Source: Bin22 sp034428635
Lineage (GTDB): Bacteria; Chloroflexota; Dehalococcoidia; Lucifugimonadales; UBA3495
DNA: 61,824 bases
Assembly: GCA_034428635.1 (NCBI GenBank)
Contig: DAOUHR010000170.1
Coordinates: forward strand, 1-61,824
Reading direction: 5' to 3'
The notes under the pieces are model-generated. The model was not told the origin of the DNA, made no database searches, and saw only the letters and a list, made by a program, of their open reading frames with translations. Made by a program: the position numbers and the translations under genes. Shown one piece after another: positions 15,598-24,359 of this stretch (the first letter of the stretch is position 1; each line of letters begins with the position of its first letter).

Positions 15598-16707
15598 ATG
15601 CCGAAACTGGAAATCGGACTATACGACGTTCTTGACCAGCCCCAGATGGAGTCCCACCCCACGGCGGCCGACGTTTACGAGGAGCACATTCGCGGCGCCC
15701 AGGAAGCCGAGCAGATGGGGTACAAGTACTATTTTTCCATTGAGCACCAGACTTCCAACGTAAGCTTTCTCAGCGCCCCCAACATCTACCTGACCGCCCT
15801 GGCCCGGGCCACCAGCGCCATGCGGTTCGGCGTGATGATCTACCAGCTTCCCTTCCACCATCCCATTCGCCTGGCGGAAGAGGTGACCATGCTGGACCAC
15901 CTTTCCCAGGGCCGCATCGAGTTTGGCGCGGGCATCGGCGTAACCCGGCACGAATTCATGCGCTGGAACGTGGACTTCAACCGGCGCCGGGAAATCAGCG
16001 AAGAGGCCCTCGACATCATCCTGCAGGCGTGGACCCAGGACAGCGTCAACTTTGATGGCGAGTTCTTCAAGTTCGACGAGGTGCTGACGACACCCAAGCC
16101 CTACCAGCAGCCCCATCCGCCGGTGTGGTTTGGCTGCCATAGCGCGGCCAGCTTTGAGTACGCCGCCCGCAACAACTTCCACGTGGCCCAGAACATTGAC
16201 ACCGACCCGGTCATCGCAGAAAAGTTTGAGGCCTGGCGCGACCTCTGGCGACAACAGGGCCATCCCGGGCCCATGCCCAGCACTTTCCTTACCCGCCACG
16301 TCCACGTGGCCGAGACCGACGCCAAGGCCCGGGAACAGGCGGAACCCCACCTGGCCACCGCCGTCCACCCGGAAGCCGTCCCCGCCGGAAAGGGCGAGGA
16401 CATCATCGCCGCCACCCGTATTGGCTACGGCCCCAGCGGTATGCGCGGCGACGACCCGGGGACGCCGGAGCGGGCAGAACTGCGGCGCACCTTCCGGGAG
16501 CGGGCCAGGTCCTTCGACTTCTGGGTGGACAACGGCATCGCCCTGGTGGGCAGCCCGGAGACGGTGGCGCGCCAACTTCAGGAGCAGCACAAACTGATCG
16601 GCCATGACATTTTCTGCGCCCGCCACCAGTTCGGGTACATGGATCCGGCGGCAGCCAGGAATTCAATCCGTTTGTTTGCCGAAGAGGTAATGCCGGCCTT
16701 CGCCTGA
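15598..16707 (+). CDS. LLM-class FMN-dependent monooxygenase
   Basis: This is a 369-residue luciferase-superfamily protein. KYYFSIEHQ near residue 43, MRFGVMIYQLPFHHPIRLAEE near 77-97 and LSQGRIEFGAGIGVTRHEF near 103-121 are the usual flavin-pocket and barrel motifs. PHPPVWFGCHS near 176 follows, and the end LFAEEVMPAFA matches LLM tails. ATG 15598 follows CCGGAGG at good spacing. The substrate is unknown. It is followed after a palindromic repeat by another FMNO gene on the same strand. Confidence 0.9.
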   Translation: MPKLEIGLYDVLDQPQMESHPTAADVYEEHIRGAQEAEQMGYKYYFSIEHQTSNVSFLSAPNIYLTALARATSAMRFGVMIYQLPFHHPIRLAEEVTMLDHLSQGRIEFGAGIGVTRHEFMRWNVDFNRRREISEEALDIILQAWTQDSVNFDGEFFKFDEVLTTPKPYQQPHPPVWFGCHSAASFEYAARNNFHVAQNIDTDPVIAEKFEAWRDLWRQQGHPGPMPSTFLTRHVHVAETDAKAREQAEPHLATAVHPEAVPAGKGEDIIAATRIGYGPSGMRGDDPGTPERAELRRTFRERARSFDFWVDNGIALVGSPETVARQLQEQHKLIGHDIFCARHQFGYMDPAAARNSIRLFAEEVMPAFA

Positions 16708-16717
16708 GGCGAAAATG

Positions 16718-16801
16718 CTATCCACGACCAGGCACGAATATCCACGAATAATTTGATTGGTTGAATATCATTAGTGGACATCCGTGTCCATTCGTGGATA
16801 G
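16718..16801. repeat. 84-bp palindromic repeat with CTATCCACGA ends
   Basis: CTATCCACGA (16718-16727) is the reverse complement of TCGTGGATAG (16792-16801), with further partial pairing inside (ATCCACGAAT; CATTAGTGGACA). A related half-element is at about 239-268. It lies in the gap between two FMNO genes. Confidence 0.75.
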
Positions 16802-16820
16802 GGGAAGAAGAGGAAACGCC

Positions 16821-17870
16821 ATGCGCTTTGGGCACTTTTACTATCCGATGAAGTTTGACGACTCCCGGGACGAGCAGGAAATCCGGGAGTGCCTGGCCGA
16901 GGCGGAACTGGTGGAGGAACTGGGGTTTGACGCCATCTGGCTGGCGGAGCATTACTTCACCGGCGAGTGCGTCTACGGCGACCCCCTGGTCTTTGCCGGC
17001 GCCCTGGCGGTGAAGACTAAGCGGGTGGATATCGGCTTCGGCATCCTGGAACTGCCCCTGCACAACCCGGTGAGGGTGGCCACCCAGACGGCCCTGCTGG
17101 ACAACCTGACCCAAGGCCGAATAATTGTCGGGACGGCCAGAGGCTCCAACTACAACGCCTACGAATACATTGGCTTCGGCACGAACCCGGACCTGGGGCC
17201 GGAGCAGCTGCAGGAAGCCGAAGACCTGCTGGTCCGGGCGTGGACCACCGACAACCTGGACTTCCGGGGCAAGCACTACAAGGTAACTTTCCCGTCTTCA
17301 CGGCCCCGGCCTTACCAGAAACCCCATCCCCGGCTGGCTCGGGCCTGCATCGACGACGAATCGGTGAAGGCGATGGCACGGATTGGCCGTCCTATCCTGC
17401 TGCGTGGCCGCTCCACCAATCACACCGCCGCCAGCATCAGCCTGTACCGGGACACTATGGTCGAGGCCGGGTTTGACGAGGAGGCCATCGAGGCCAACCT
17501 GGACCAGATCTGGGTGTGGCGGGAGATGCACCTGGCCGAGAGTGACAGTCAGGCAATGGAAGAGTTCCTGCCGGCCCAGCACGAAGCCTGGGCCAACATG
17601 CAGCATTACCGGACAACCTGGAATCCGCCGCAGTACAACATGGACCGCCAGCCGCCGCCCATGCAGAAGGAAGGCTATGCACCCGAACCGGACCCGGATG
17701 CGGGGGAAGGAATCGTGGGCAGCCCCAAGAGGGTGGCAGAGCAACTGGCCCAGATGCGGGACGCAGGCATCCGCAACCTGATGGTCACAAACCGTGGGTT
17801 GGTTTCAGCGGAAAAGACGGGCAGGTCGCTGAGGTTGTTGAGCGAGGAAGTAATGCCCTCGTTCCGGTAG
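16821..17870 (+). CDS. LLM-class FMN-dependent monooxygenase
   Basis: This 349-residue luciferase-superfamily protein starts at ATG 16821 behind GAAGAGGAAACGCC. The longer open frame from 16761 runs into the palindromic repeat and was rejected. Motifs: MRFGHFYYPMKF, AIWLAEHYFTGECVYG near residue 39, VDIGFGILELPLHNPVRVA near 70-88, LTQGRIIVGTARGSNYNAYE near 96-115. The end LLSEEVMPSFR is like that of the preceding gene, so the two may be diverged tandem paralogues. Substrate unknown. Confidence 0.9.
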   Translation: MRFGHFYYPMKFDDSRDEQEIRECLAEAELVEELGFDAIWLAEHYFTGECVYGDPLVFAGALAVKTKRVDIGFGILELPLHNPVRVATQTALLDNLTQGRIIVGTARGSNYNAYEYIGFGTNPDLGPEQLQEAEDLLVRAWTTDNLDFRGKHYKVTFPSSRPRPYQKPHPRLARACIDDESVKAMARIGRPILLRGRSTNHTAASISLYRDTMVEAGFDEEAIEANLDQIWVWREMHLAESDSQAMEEFLPAQHEAWANMQHYRTTWNPPQYNMDRQPPPMQKEGYAPEPDPDAGEGIVGSPKRVAEQLAQMRDAGIRNLMVTNRGLVSAEKTGRSLRLLSEEVMPSFR

Positions 17871-17971
17871 CCGAGGGCATCGACCGCTCACGATTTGGCA
17901 CCTTTCCGATGCAGGCGGCCTACGGGGGAAGGTTACCTCGTGTTGCAGGGGTGTCCCAATTCAAGGAACAC

Positions 17972-18000
17972 TGGATACCGGCTTTCGCCGGTATGACGAA
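17972..18000. repeat. ATACCGGC/GCCGGTAT palindrome
   Basis: TGGATACCGGCTTTCGCCGG followed by TATGACGAA. Dispersed palindrome with relatives at 6551, 9341, 43703 and 45605. It is in the gap between the last FMNO gene and the convergent rseP gene. Confidence 0.75.
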
Positions 18001-18101
18001 TATCGCTACCACCTGATCTGAAACGCCACTGGGCGTATAGCCAACAATGGCACACAAAGAACAATCAGCTACCGTTGGCGTCCCCGCGTGGACAAATTAG
18101 C

Positions 18102-19424
18102 TCACCCGCCCAGCGGGCTGCCGCCCTGGATCATGCGGACGATGTCGTTGTAGGTGATGAAGAGGATGAAGCCCAGCAGGGCTACGAAGCCGATCAGGTG
18201 AACCAGGCCCTCCCGTTCCGCGGGAATGCGCCGTCCCCCCCGTACCCACTCCAGCAGCACGAACATTATCCGGCCGCCGTCCAGCATGGGTATGGGCAGC
18301 AGGTTCAGGATGGCCAAGTTAATGCTGAAGAGTATAGAAAGCACTACCCAGCCGCGAAATCCCCCGTCCCTGGTGACTTCCCCGGTTACCTGGGCAATGC
18401 CCACGGGTCCAGAAAGCTGGGGACTGCGGACGCCGGTTATCCACGACGATATTTCCTGCCGGAGCAACGTCAGCATCTCCCAAGAACTGGTCGCGCCCTT
18501 CCACACGGCGGTCCAGGGCAGGTCGAAGCGGGTCTCGGAACGCAGGTTGACCAGGCTGATCTGGATGCCCGTCGCCCCCTGGCCAGGGGGAGGGTTGACT
18601 CTTGGTGTAACCCGGACTATTTCGGTAATTCCGTCGCGCTGGATGGTCCATTCCATGGAGGAACCGGCGTTAAGGGTGGTGGCCCGCACCAGATCGGACC
18701 CTTGCTCAATGGTCCGGTCCCCTGCAGCCAGGACAAGGTCGCCACGCTGGATTCCGGCCGCCTGGGCCGGAGAGTTCGCCTCCACCACATCTACCTGCAC
18801 CTGACCCACGGTCACGCTCTGGGGAATCATGAACAGCAGGGTAAAGGCCACCAGGGGGAAGGCAGCGTTCACGAGCGAACCCGCCGCCAGGATGATGGTG
18901 CGGGCGCCAGGCCCCTTGGAGGCCAGGCTGCGGGGCACGGCGGGATTGTTCTCGCCGGCAAGGCGGACGAAACCGCCCAGGGGCAACCAGTTGATGGTAT
19001 AGGCCATGTCGGCGATTACCATAGAGTCAACGTCGACTTCACGCACCGCCCCTTCGTGCCGCAGGAGTTCGTCGGTATCCATGTCTTGCAGGGAGGCCGA
19101 ACGGCGCAGGTTCCCCGAGAGGGAGCCCTCCACCACCCGTGCCACCAGGTTGCCCGCGGCATCTTCAGTGGAGTGAACCCGCATTCGCAGGCCGGGCTGG
19201 ATTGCGGACGGGCCGGAAAGGTTAACGTACTGGGTCTGGTCGTCCAGCAGCACCCGGGTGCGGCCGGTGTAGAAGCCAAAGGCCCGGGGAGGGTAGCCGA
19301 TGCCGAACTCCAGCACCTTGACGCCGAAGGCCCGAGCGGTAAAGAAGTGTCCCCATTCGTGGATTACCACCAGCATCACCAGCATGGGGACAAAGGCGAT
19401 GATGGCAATTACAGCTGTTTCCAT
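18102..19424 (-). CDS. rseP: RIP metalloprotease (site-2 protease, RseP-like)
   Basis: This is a 440-residue intramembrane M50 zinc protease. HEWGH (residues 22-26) lies in the first membrane helix and supplies two zinc ligands and the catalytic Glu. NLLPIPMLDGGR (374-385) in a C-terminal helix supplies the third ligand, Asp382. A PDZ-like domain lies near 215-290 (SPAQAAGIQRGDLVLAAG). Between the first helix and the PDZ is an unusually long soluble segment (about residues 55-135). AAGGAA precedes ATG 19424. The family cleaves membrane-bound anti-sigma factors or remnant signal peptides. It is the last member of the rpsB-to-rseP cluster. Confidence 0.93.
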   Translation of the reverse strand: METAVIAIIAFVPMLVMLVVIHEWGHFFTARAFGVKVLEFGIGYPPRAFGFYTGRTRVLLDDQTQYVNLSGPSAIQPGLRMRVHSTEDAAGNLVARVVEGSLSGNLRRSASLQDMDTDELLRHEGAVREVDVDSMVIADMAYTINWLPLGGFVRLAGENNPAVPRSLASKGPGARTIILAAGSLVNAAFPLVAFTLLFMIPQSVTVGQVQVDVVEANSPAQAAGIQRGDLVLAAGDRTIEQGSDLVRATTLNAGSSMEWTIQRDGITEIVRVTPRVNPPPGQGATGIQISLVNLRSETRFDLPWTAVWKGATSSWEMLTLLRQEISSWITGVRSPQLSGPVGIAQVTGEVTRDGGFRGWVVLSILFSINLAILNLLPIPMLDGGRIMFVLLEWVRGGRRIPAEREGLVHLIGFVALLGFILFITYNDIVRMIQGGSPLGG

Positions 19425-19479
19425 GTGGTTCCTTCGTACATTGTAGAGCGATCAAATATCGTTATGGCAACAAAAAACG

Positions 19480-19812
19480 CTAGGGGAGGGACGACAACCC
19501 GTTCTCATCATCCTCACTTAACTCAGCTATTTCACCGTACCGCTCTCGCAAAAGAGCCTCAACATCTGACGTGGAGCAGTTCGGGAGAGTTATGTGTATC
19601 ACTTTTGGATAAGGGCCCAGAGACCTGCTCATTTCTGGAAAATCATTGTCCTTGGTGACAATAATGTAGTCATGCTCTTTTGCGTATTCCCAAATCCGGG
19701 TGTCCCCTGACCTTCTCATTTCAATCATTCTGACGTGCAACGAATCAGGGAAAATATCCTGCAGCAGTCTCGGTAAATGCCGGGAAAGGTTTTGGTCGAA
19801 AAGGAGCTTCAT
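19480..19812 (-). CDS. DUF5615 PIN-like toxin-type protein
   Basis: This 110-residue protein matches the DUF5615 PIN-like family: MKLLFDQNLSRHL at the start with the first acidic residue, RMIEMRRSGDTRIWEYAKEHD near 28-48, and IIVTKDNDFPEM near 50-61 with the second acidic cluster. Such proteins are usually partnered by DUF433 antitoxin-like proteins, as here: the DUF433 gene ends only six bases upstream. The likely role is an RNase-type toxin in a VapBC-like pair; activity is inferred. The module sits between dxr and rseP and is AT-richer than its neighbours. Confidence 0.85.
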   Translation of the reverse strand: MKLLFDQNLSRHLPRLLQDIFPDSLHVRMIEMRRSGDTRIWEYAKEHDYIIVTKDNDFPEMSRSLGPYPKVIHITLPNCSTSDVEALLRERYGEIAELSEDDENGLSSLP

Positions 19813-19818
19813 TGGGGG

Positions 19819-20442
19819 TTAAATATTCTTGAACCGCTCTTCCATATAAAGCCCGAATGCCCGGCAAGTGTCTAAATCCGTCTGCGTCAGGTCCGGAAAA
19901 TCGTCCAGGATTTCCTCGTCCGTCATGCCTGACGACTGGTATTCCAGCACGTCGGTAATCGTCATCCGGATGCCACGGATGCACGGCTTGCCAAACCGCT
20001 TGCCCGGCTCGATGGTGAAAATTGGGCTGAATTCCCGAGCGGCTTCCATGAACATCTTGTGCTGCTGAAGGAGACGGTCCAACCCCCCAACCGCGTCAAT
20101 AGCGGCCTTCTGCCGCTCGAGTTCCTTGCCCACCTGCTCCAGCGACTCCAGGGCTTCCCGTTGCTTTTCCAGAATACCGTCCAGCCCGCCCATATTCTGC
20201 AGGGCCTGTTTCTTCGCCTCAAGGGTGTGCGTTCTGTCTTCCACCGAGATGTGAGCTTTCGGCTGTTTTTCCAGTTGCTCCGCCAGTTGTTCGGATTTCA
20301 ATCTGGCCGCTTTCTGCAAGTCCAGAATATAGAAAATGCCGCTGCTCAACTCCTGCTCGGCCCAAAAGTAGTTCAGCACCCGGTCAAATTCATGGGAGTT
20401 AACACATCCCCGTTCAGGCATAACCAGCCTCAGTGGAAACAT
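19819..20442 (-). CDS. DUF433 domain protein with N-terminal coiled-coil extension (antitoxin-like)
   Basis: This protein has 207 residues. The last 70 (IEPGKRFGKPCIRGIRMTIT, then GMTDEEILDDFPDLTQTDL) are a standard DUF433 domain, normally a stand-alone protein of about 75 residues and partner of DUF5615. The first 130 residues are Gln/Glu/Lys-rich with heptad-like Leu spacing (about 40-110), an added coiled coil. The N-terminal start is uncertain: ATG 20442 lacks a good Shine-Dalgarno and ATG 20421 is an alternative. It probably neutralises the adjacent DUF5615 protein and represses the pair; that is inferred from family pairing. Confidence 0.8.
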   Translation of the reverse strand: MFPLRLVMPERGCVNSHEFDRVLNYFWAEQELSSGIFYILDLQKAARLKSEQLAEQLEKQPKAHISVEDRTHTLEAKKQALQNMGGLDGILEKQREALESLEQVGKELERQKAAIDAVGGLDRLLQQHKMFMEAAREFSPIFTIEPGKRFGKPCIRGIRMTITDVLEYQSSGMTDEEILDDFPDLTQTDLDTCRAFGLYMEERFKNI

Positions 20443-20593
20443 TTTCGAGAGTCAATTGGAATAATGATAGCACAGGGGACATTGGGGAAACCTGAAGATG
20501 ATAGCAAGAGGGGCTGCATAGAACCAGCAGCGTTTTGCTAATGCCTCTTGCCAGCATCTGCCCCGCAATTTGAGAAGCCACACAAATGGAGCC

Positions 20594-21727
20594 TTACTCC
20601 AACTCCTCCACAACCCGCTTTGCCTCCCCAGTCGCCCAGGCGTCGGCGGCCAGCAGTTCTTCCAGAGTGGCGCCGGATGTGGGAGTGTGGGAATCTACCA
20701 CTCTTTCGACCACTTTGTGGATGTCGGTGAAGCGGATTTTGCTTTTCAGGAAGGCGTTGACCGCCACTTCGTCGGCGGCGCTAAGGACGGCGGCGTAGGT
20801 CCCGCCACGGCGGGCAGTGTCCAGGGCCAGGTCGAAGCACGGGAAGCGCTCCGGTTCCAGGGGCCGGAACTCCAGTGACTGGGGAGTGCCGGTGTCCAGG
20901 CGGGGGATCAGGGAATCGTCGGGGTTGCGCCGCCTTTCCGGATGGAAGAGGGCGTACTGGATGGGCAGGCGCATGCTGGGGGGACCAAGCTGTGCCTTCA
21001 CCGAACCGTCGGCAAACTCAACCATGGAATGTATGGTGCTCTGGGGGTGGATAACCACCTCGATGTCTGCCCAGGGTACGCCGAACAGCCAGTGAGACTC
21101 AATCACCTCAAAGGCCTTGTTCATCAACGTGGCCGAGTCGATGGTTATCTTGGGCCCCATCTGCCAGGTGGGATGGCGCAGGGCCTCATGGGGGGTGACA
21201 CTGGACAGGTTTTCCAGGGGCATGGTGCGGAATGGCCCGCCGGAAGCGGTTATGATGAGGCGGCGGACGTCGCCCTTCTCTCCCTGGAGGCACTGCCAGA
21301 TGGCGCTGGGCTCGCTGTCCACCGGGAGGATGGCCCCTCCGTACCTCTCTTCGTATTCCTTCAACAGGGGTCCGGCAATTACGATGGGTTCCTTGTTCGA
21401 CAGGGCCACCGTCTTGCCATTTTTGAGGGCGTTGATGGTGGGCACCAAGCCGGCCGCACCCGTGGTAGCGGCCATCACCACGTCCACTTCGGGCAGGCTT
21501 GTCATCTCCTCCATAGGAATGAAGGACGACCGGGGCGCCAGGGTAGAGGGTGGGTCGATGCAGTAGACGTAGGTGGGCTGAAACTCGTCGATTTGCCGAC
21601 GGAACAGCTCGTGGTTGGAACCGGCGGCCAAGCCCACCACCCGGAACTCGCCGGGGAAAGAGCGGACGATGTCCAGGGTCTGACAACCGATGGAGCCCGT
21701 GCATCCGAGGACTACAATATTCTTCAT
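20594..21727 (-). CDS. dxr: 1-deoxy-D-xylulose 5-phosphate reductoisomerase
   Basis: This 377-residue enzyme of the MEP isoprenoid pathway converts DXP to MEP with NADPH. GCTGSIG (residues 8-14) is the NADPH loop, NKE is at 111-113, the metal-binding PVDSE follows near 136, then ASGGPF, LMNKAFEVIE and VVIHPQSTIHSMVEF. In PVDSEPSAIWQ the residue after the metal-binding Glu is Pro, where most DXRs have a conserved His. The start overlaps the stop of cdsA by four bases, so the two are coupled. IspC products feed uppS two genes upstream. Confidence 0.95.
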   Translation of the reverse strand: MKNIVVLGCTGSIGCQTLDIVRSFPGEFRVVGLAAGSNHELFRRQIDEFQPTYVYCIDPPSTLAPRSSFIPMEEMTSLPEVDVVMAATTGAAGLVPTINALKNGKTVALSNKEPIVIAGPLLKEYEERYGGAILPVDSEPSAIWQCLQGEKGDVRRLIITASGGPFRTMPLENLSSVTPHEALRHPTWQMGPKITIDSATLMNKAFEVIESHWLFGVPWADIEVVIHPQSTIHSMVEFADGSVKAQLGPPSMRLPIQYALFHPERRRNPDDSLIPRLDTGTPQSLEFRPLEPERFPCFDLALDTARRGGTYAAVLSAADEVAVNAFLKSKIRFTDIHKVVERVVDSHTPTSGATLEELLAADAWATGEAKRVVEELE

Positions 21728-22938
21728 AGCCGGAGCACCGCCACTAGCAGATAGTACACCGTCGGAAAGGTGATCAGGAGGCTGTCCAGCCGGTCCAGCA
21801 AGCCGCCATGACCGGGGAGAAGGGCTCCGGAGTCCTTGACCTGGGAGATGCGCTTGAGCCTGGACTCCAGCAGGTCACCGAATTGGGAACCTACTCCTAC
21901 TGTAGCACCAATCAACAGGGGTTGCCAGTTGACGGCGGTCCATGCCCCATCCCACACAGTGGCTCCCAGCCCCAGATCCAGAATCCCGTCCAGGAGAAAT
22001 GCCGCAATAATGGCACAGGCAAAGCCACCGGCTGCTCCCTCCCAGGTCTTGTTAGGACTGGTTGCCGGCGCCATGGGATGTCGGCCAATGGCGCGGCCTA
22101 CCAGGTAAGCTCCCGAATCAGTGGCAAAGTTCACCAGCAGGGCAAACATCAACCAATTGCGACCCACCTCATAGACCGCAGGACCGGCTTCGGGATCGAA
22201 GTAAAGGGGGTCCAGCTTAAAGAAGACCTCCCCCACCTGTGCGAGAAGCATAACGTGGGCGAGGAGGAACCCCACGTAAATCGGACCGAGCAACAAGTAC
22301 GCCGAGGCGGCAGGCCATCCAACACCCCGGTAGAAAGCGATAAGCCACAAGACAGCCACAAAGAAACCTACGGCAAGAATCCCCAGGGAAATGCCCCAGA
22401 ACTGGAAGACGCCGCTGGCCCCGGCGCCGGCAATAACGAAGGCCGCCACCCAAGCCGCGCCCAGCAGCGTGGGAAGCGGGGTTGTATCGGGTGCGCCTGA
22501 TGCTTCAGGGAAAGACCCACTCTGGCCACCAGCGGAAGGGCAAGCACCGATTTCTGTTGCCGGGGAATCCGCTGGCGCCGAGCTTTGATGGCTAGCGGTC
22601 ACTACGTCTGAAATATTCCCGGCAGCGCCAGCCTCGTACCCTGCCTGGGGATTCGAACCGTGACTACCTGGTTCCGTAGCGTGGGCTGGATTGGGGTCTT
22701 CCGAGGCGGACGTATTGGAGAGGTACAGACCGAGACCGCCACCATCGGCCACAGGGAAGCAAGCATCGCTGTCAGCAGGCTCCGGCGGAGCGGGGGACGG
22801 AGGGTACAGCCGGTAAAATTCCCGAATGCCAACAATGGCTGCCAGCAGGGTAAGCGCAAATACCCAAAAAAGGCCGGCCCAAATCGCGATAAGGAGAACT
22901 GCCAGACCCAGCAGGCCACTGACTGTCCGGAGCAGCAC
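21724..22938 (-). CDS. cdsA: Phosphatidate cytidylyltransferase with long hydrophilic insert
   Basis: This membrane enzyme makes CDP-diacylglycerol from phosphatidate and CTP. The C-terminal signature SRLKRISQVKDSG followed by LLPGHGGLLDRLDS (near residues 355-385) is the catalytic CDP-DAG synthase motif. The protein has 404 residues against about 270 in typical CdsA. The excess is a Pro/Ser/Ala-rich soluble stretch at about residues 47-152, between the first helices and the rest of the membrane domain. Starting at 22938, it follows uppS by five bases and overlaps dxr by four. Confidence 0.93.
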   Translation of the reverse strand: MLLRTVSGLLGLAVLLIAIWAGLFWVFALTLLAAIVGIREFYRLYPPSPAPPEPADSDACFPVADGGGLGLYLSNTSASEDPNPAHATEPGSHGSNPQAGYEAGAAGNISDVVTASHQSSAPADSPATEIGACPSAGGQSGSFPEASGAPDTTPLPTLLGAAWVAAFVIAGAGASGVFQFWGISLGILAVGFFVAVLWLIAFYRGVGWPAASAYLLLGPIYVGFLLAHVMLLAQVGEVFFKLDPLYFDPEAGPAVYEVGRNWLMFALLVNFATDSGAYLVGRAIGRHPMAPATSPNKTWEGAAGGFACAIIAAFLLDGILDLGLGATVWDGAWTAVNWQPLLIGATVGVGSQFGDLLESRLKRISQVKDSGALLPGHGGLLDRLDSLLITFPTVYYLLVAVLRL

Positions 22939-22943
22939 CGACG

Positions 22944-23750
22944 CTAACTCCCCGAGTCGGGAGTTACGTTTCCAAAGCGGCGCTGGCGATTGCCGTAGGA
23001 GGCCAGGGCCCGGTCCAGTTCGGCCTCATCCAGGTCGGGCCACAGAACAGGGGTGTGGAAATACTCGCTGTAGGCCGACTGCCACAGGAGAAAGTTGCTG
23101 ATGCGCAACTCCCCGCCGGTACGGATGATGAGGTCCGGATCGGGACTGTGGGCTGTAAAGAGACGGCTGCCCAAGGCCTCCTCCGTAACCTCGTCGGGAG
23201 TGACGCCATCGCGGATCAATGCCCTGACGGCGGCCAGAATTTCCTGGCGGCCGCCATAATCGAAGGCAACGTTCAGGACCAGGCCTGTATTTGCGCCTGT
23301 CTCTTCCTGGATTCGTTCCACGGCATCCCGTATTTCGGGCGACAGCCGGTCGGCATTGCCAATATGGACCACGCGGACGTTTTTCCGGTTGAACCGATCC
23401 GTTTCCCGCTGCAGCGTTTCGTGCAGCAACTGGACTATGCCCTCGACTTCCGAAGTGGGCCGTGACCAGTTCTCTGTAGAAAAGGCGTAGATGGTCAGGA
23501 ACTGGACTCCCCGCTGGGCCAACGCGTCGACAACTTTGGGGATGGCATTTACACCCTCCCGGTGTCCGGCCAGCCTGGGCAGGCCTCGTTGTTCCGCCCA
23601 GCGACCGTTGCCGTCCATAATTACTGCGACGTGGCGTGGCACCCGGGCAGGAGGAGCAGCGTCGCGGGGTTCATCCTGAGAGCGAGGACGAGTCTCTCCG
23701 GAGGAGCTGGAATGTTCTGTCAGGTTGACCGGACCGATGGGGGCATTCAT
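22944..23750 (-). CDS. uppS: Isoprenyl transferase (undecaprenyl diphosphate synthase family)
   Basis: This 268-residue cis-prenyltransferase has HVAVIMDGNGRWA (residues 40-52; catalytic Asp46), GHREGVNAI, FLTIYAFSTENW near 84, and the late RTGGELRISNFLLWQSAYSE motif near 212-231. It condenses isopentenyl diphosphate onto FPP to form the C55 lipid carrier. The first 38 residues are a Ser/Arg/Pro-rich extension not found in most homologues, so a later start is possible. It lies between frr and cdsA with short spacers, in one operon. Confidence 0.95.
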   Translation of the reverse strand: MNAPIGPVNLTEHSSSSGETRPRSQDEPRDAAPPARVPRHVAVIMDGNGRWAEQRGLPRLAGHREGVNAIPKVVDALAQRGVQFLTIYAFSTENWSRPTSEVEGIVQLLHETLQRETDRFNRKNVRVVHIGNADRLSPEIRDAVERIQEETGANTGLVLNVAFDYGGRQEILAAVRALIRDGVTPDEVTEEALGSRLFTAHSPDPDLIIRTGGELRISNFLLWQSAYSEYFHTPVLWPDLDEAELDRALASYGNRQRRFGNVTPDSGS

Positions 23751-23765
23751 GGGCTGTTCCGGGCG

Positions 23766-24359
23766 CTAAACCTGCATGATCTCCGCTTCTTTAGCGGTGG
23801 AAACCTGGTCCATACCCTTGATGAAGCCGTCCGTAGTTTTCTGCAACTGGTCCTGGCTGCGTCGATTCTGATCCTGGGAGATTGCCTTGTCCCGTTCCAG
23901 TTTGCGCAGGGATTCCAGGCCGTCGCGGCGTACGTTGCGGACCGACACCTTGCCCTCTTCGATTTTTCGTTTCAGCAGCCGCACCAGTTCCTGACGACGT
24001 TCCTGGTTTAGCGGCGGAATGGGCACGGTGATGATGTTGCCGTCGTTGGAAGGGTTGAACCCCATTTCGGACTGCATCAGGCTGCGCTCAATATCCCGCA
24101 GAGCCTGTCTGTCCCATGGCTGGATCATAATCGCCCGTGCGTCGGGCGCAGAAATGGAAGCAATCTGTTTCAGGGGAGTGGGAGAACCGTAATAGTCCAC
24201 GTTTAAATTTTCCACCAGGGAAGGAGTGGCGCGGCCGGTACGCAGGGTGGCAAGCTCCCTTTCCAGGGCCTCCATTGACCGGTTCATCCTGCGCTCCACG
24301 TCCGACAAGACCTCTTCCGGTGTCAACTGGGTTTCGGCGTTGTTGTCCTGTTCTACCAT
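23766..24359 (-). CDS. frr: Ribosome recycling factor
   Basis: This 197-residue RRF has ERELATLRTGRATPSLVENL near residues 33-52 (conserved RTGRA), YYGSPTPLKQIASISAPDAR near 56-75, and VRLLKRKIEEGKVSVRNVRRD near 126-146. With EF-G it splits post-termination ribosomes. It is about 10 residues longer than usual at the N-terminus. GGGAGGG precedes the ATG. It lies downstream of pyrH, the conserved order. Confidence 0.96.
   Translation of the reverse strand: MVEQDNNAETQLTPEEVLSDVERRMNRSMEALERELATLRTGRATPSLVENLNVDYYGSPTPLKQIASISAPDARAIMIQPWDRQALRDIERSLMQSEMGFNPSNDGNIITVPIPPLNQERRQELVRLLKRKIEEGKVSVRNVRRDGLESLRKLERDKAISQDQNRRSQDQLQKTTDGFIKGMDQVSTAKEAEIMQV

Noticed and set aside
18075..19658. 527-residue plus-strand ORF opposite rseP
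   Set aside because: The minus-strand frame has clear HEWGH, PDZ and LDGG motifs; the plus frame has none.
22640..22670. tRNA-like GGATTCGAACC sequence
   Set aside because: It lies inside the cdsA insert and no cloverleaf can be drawn around it.
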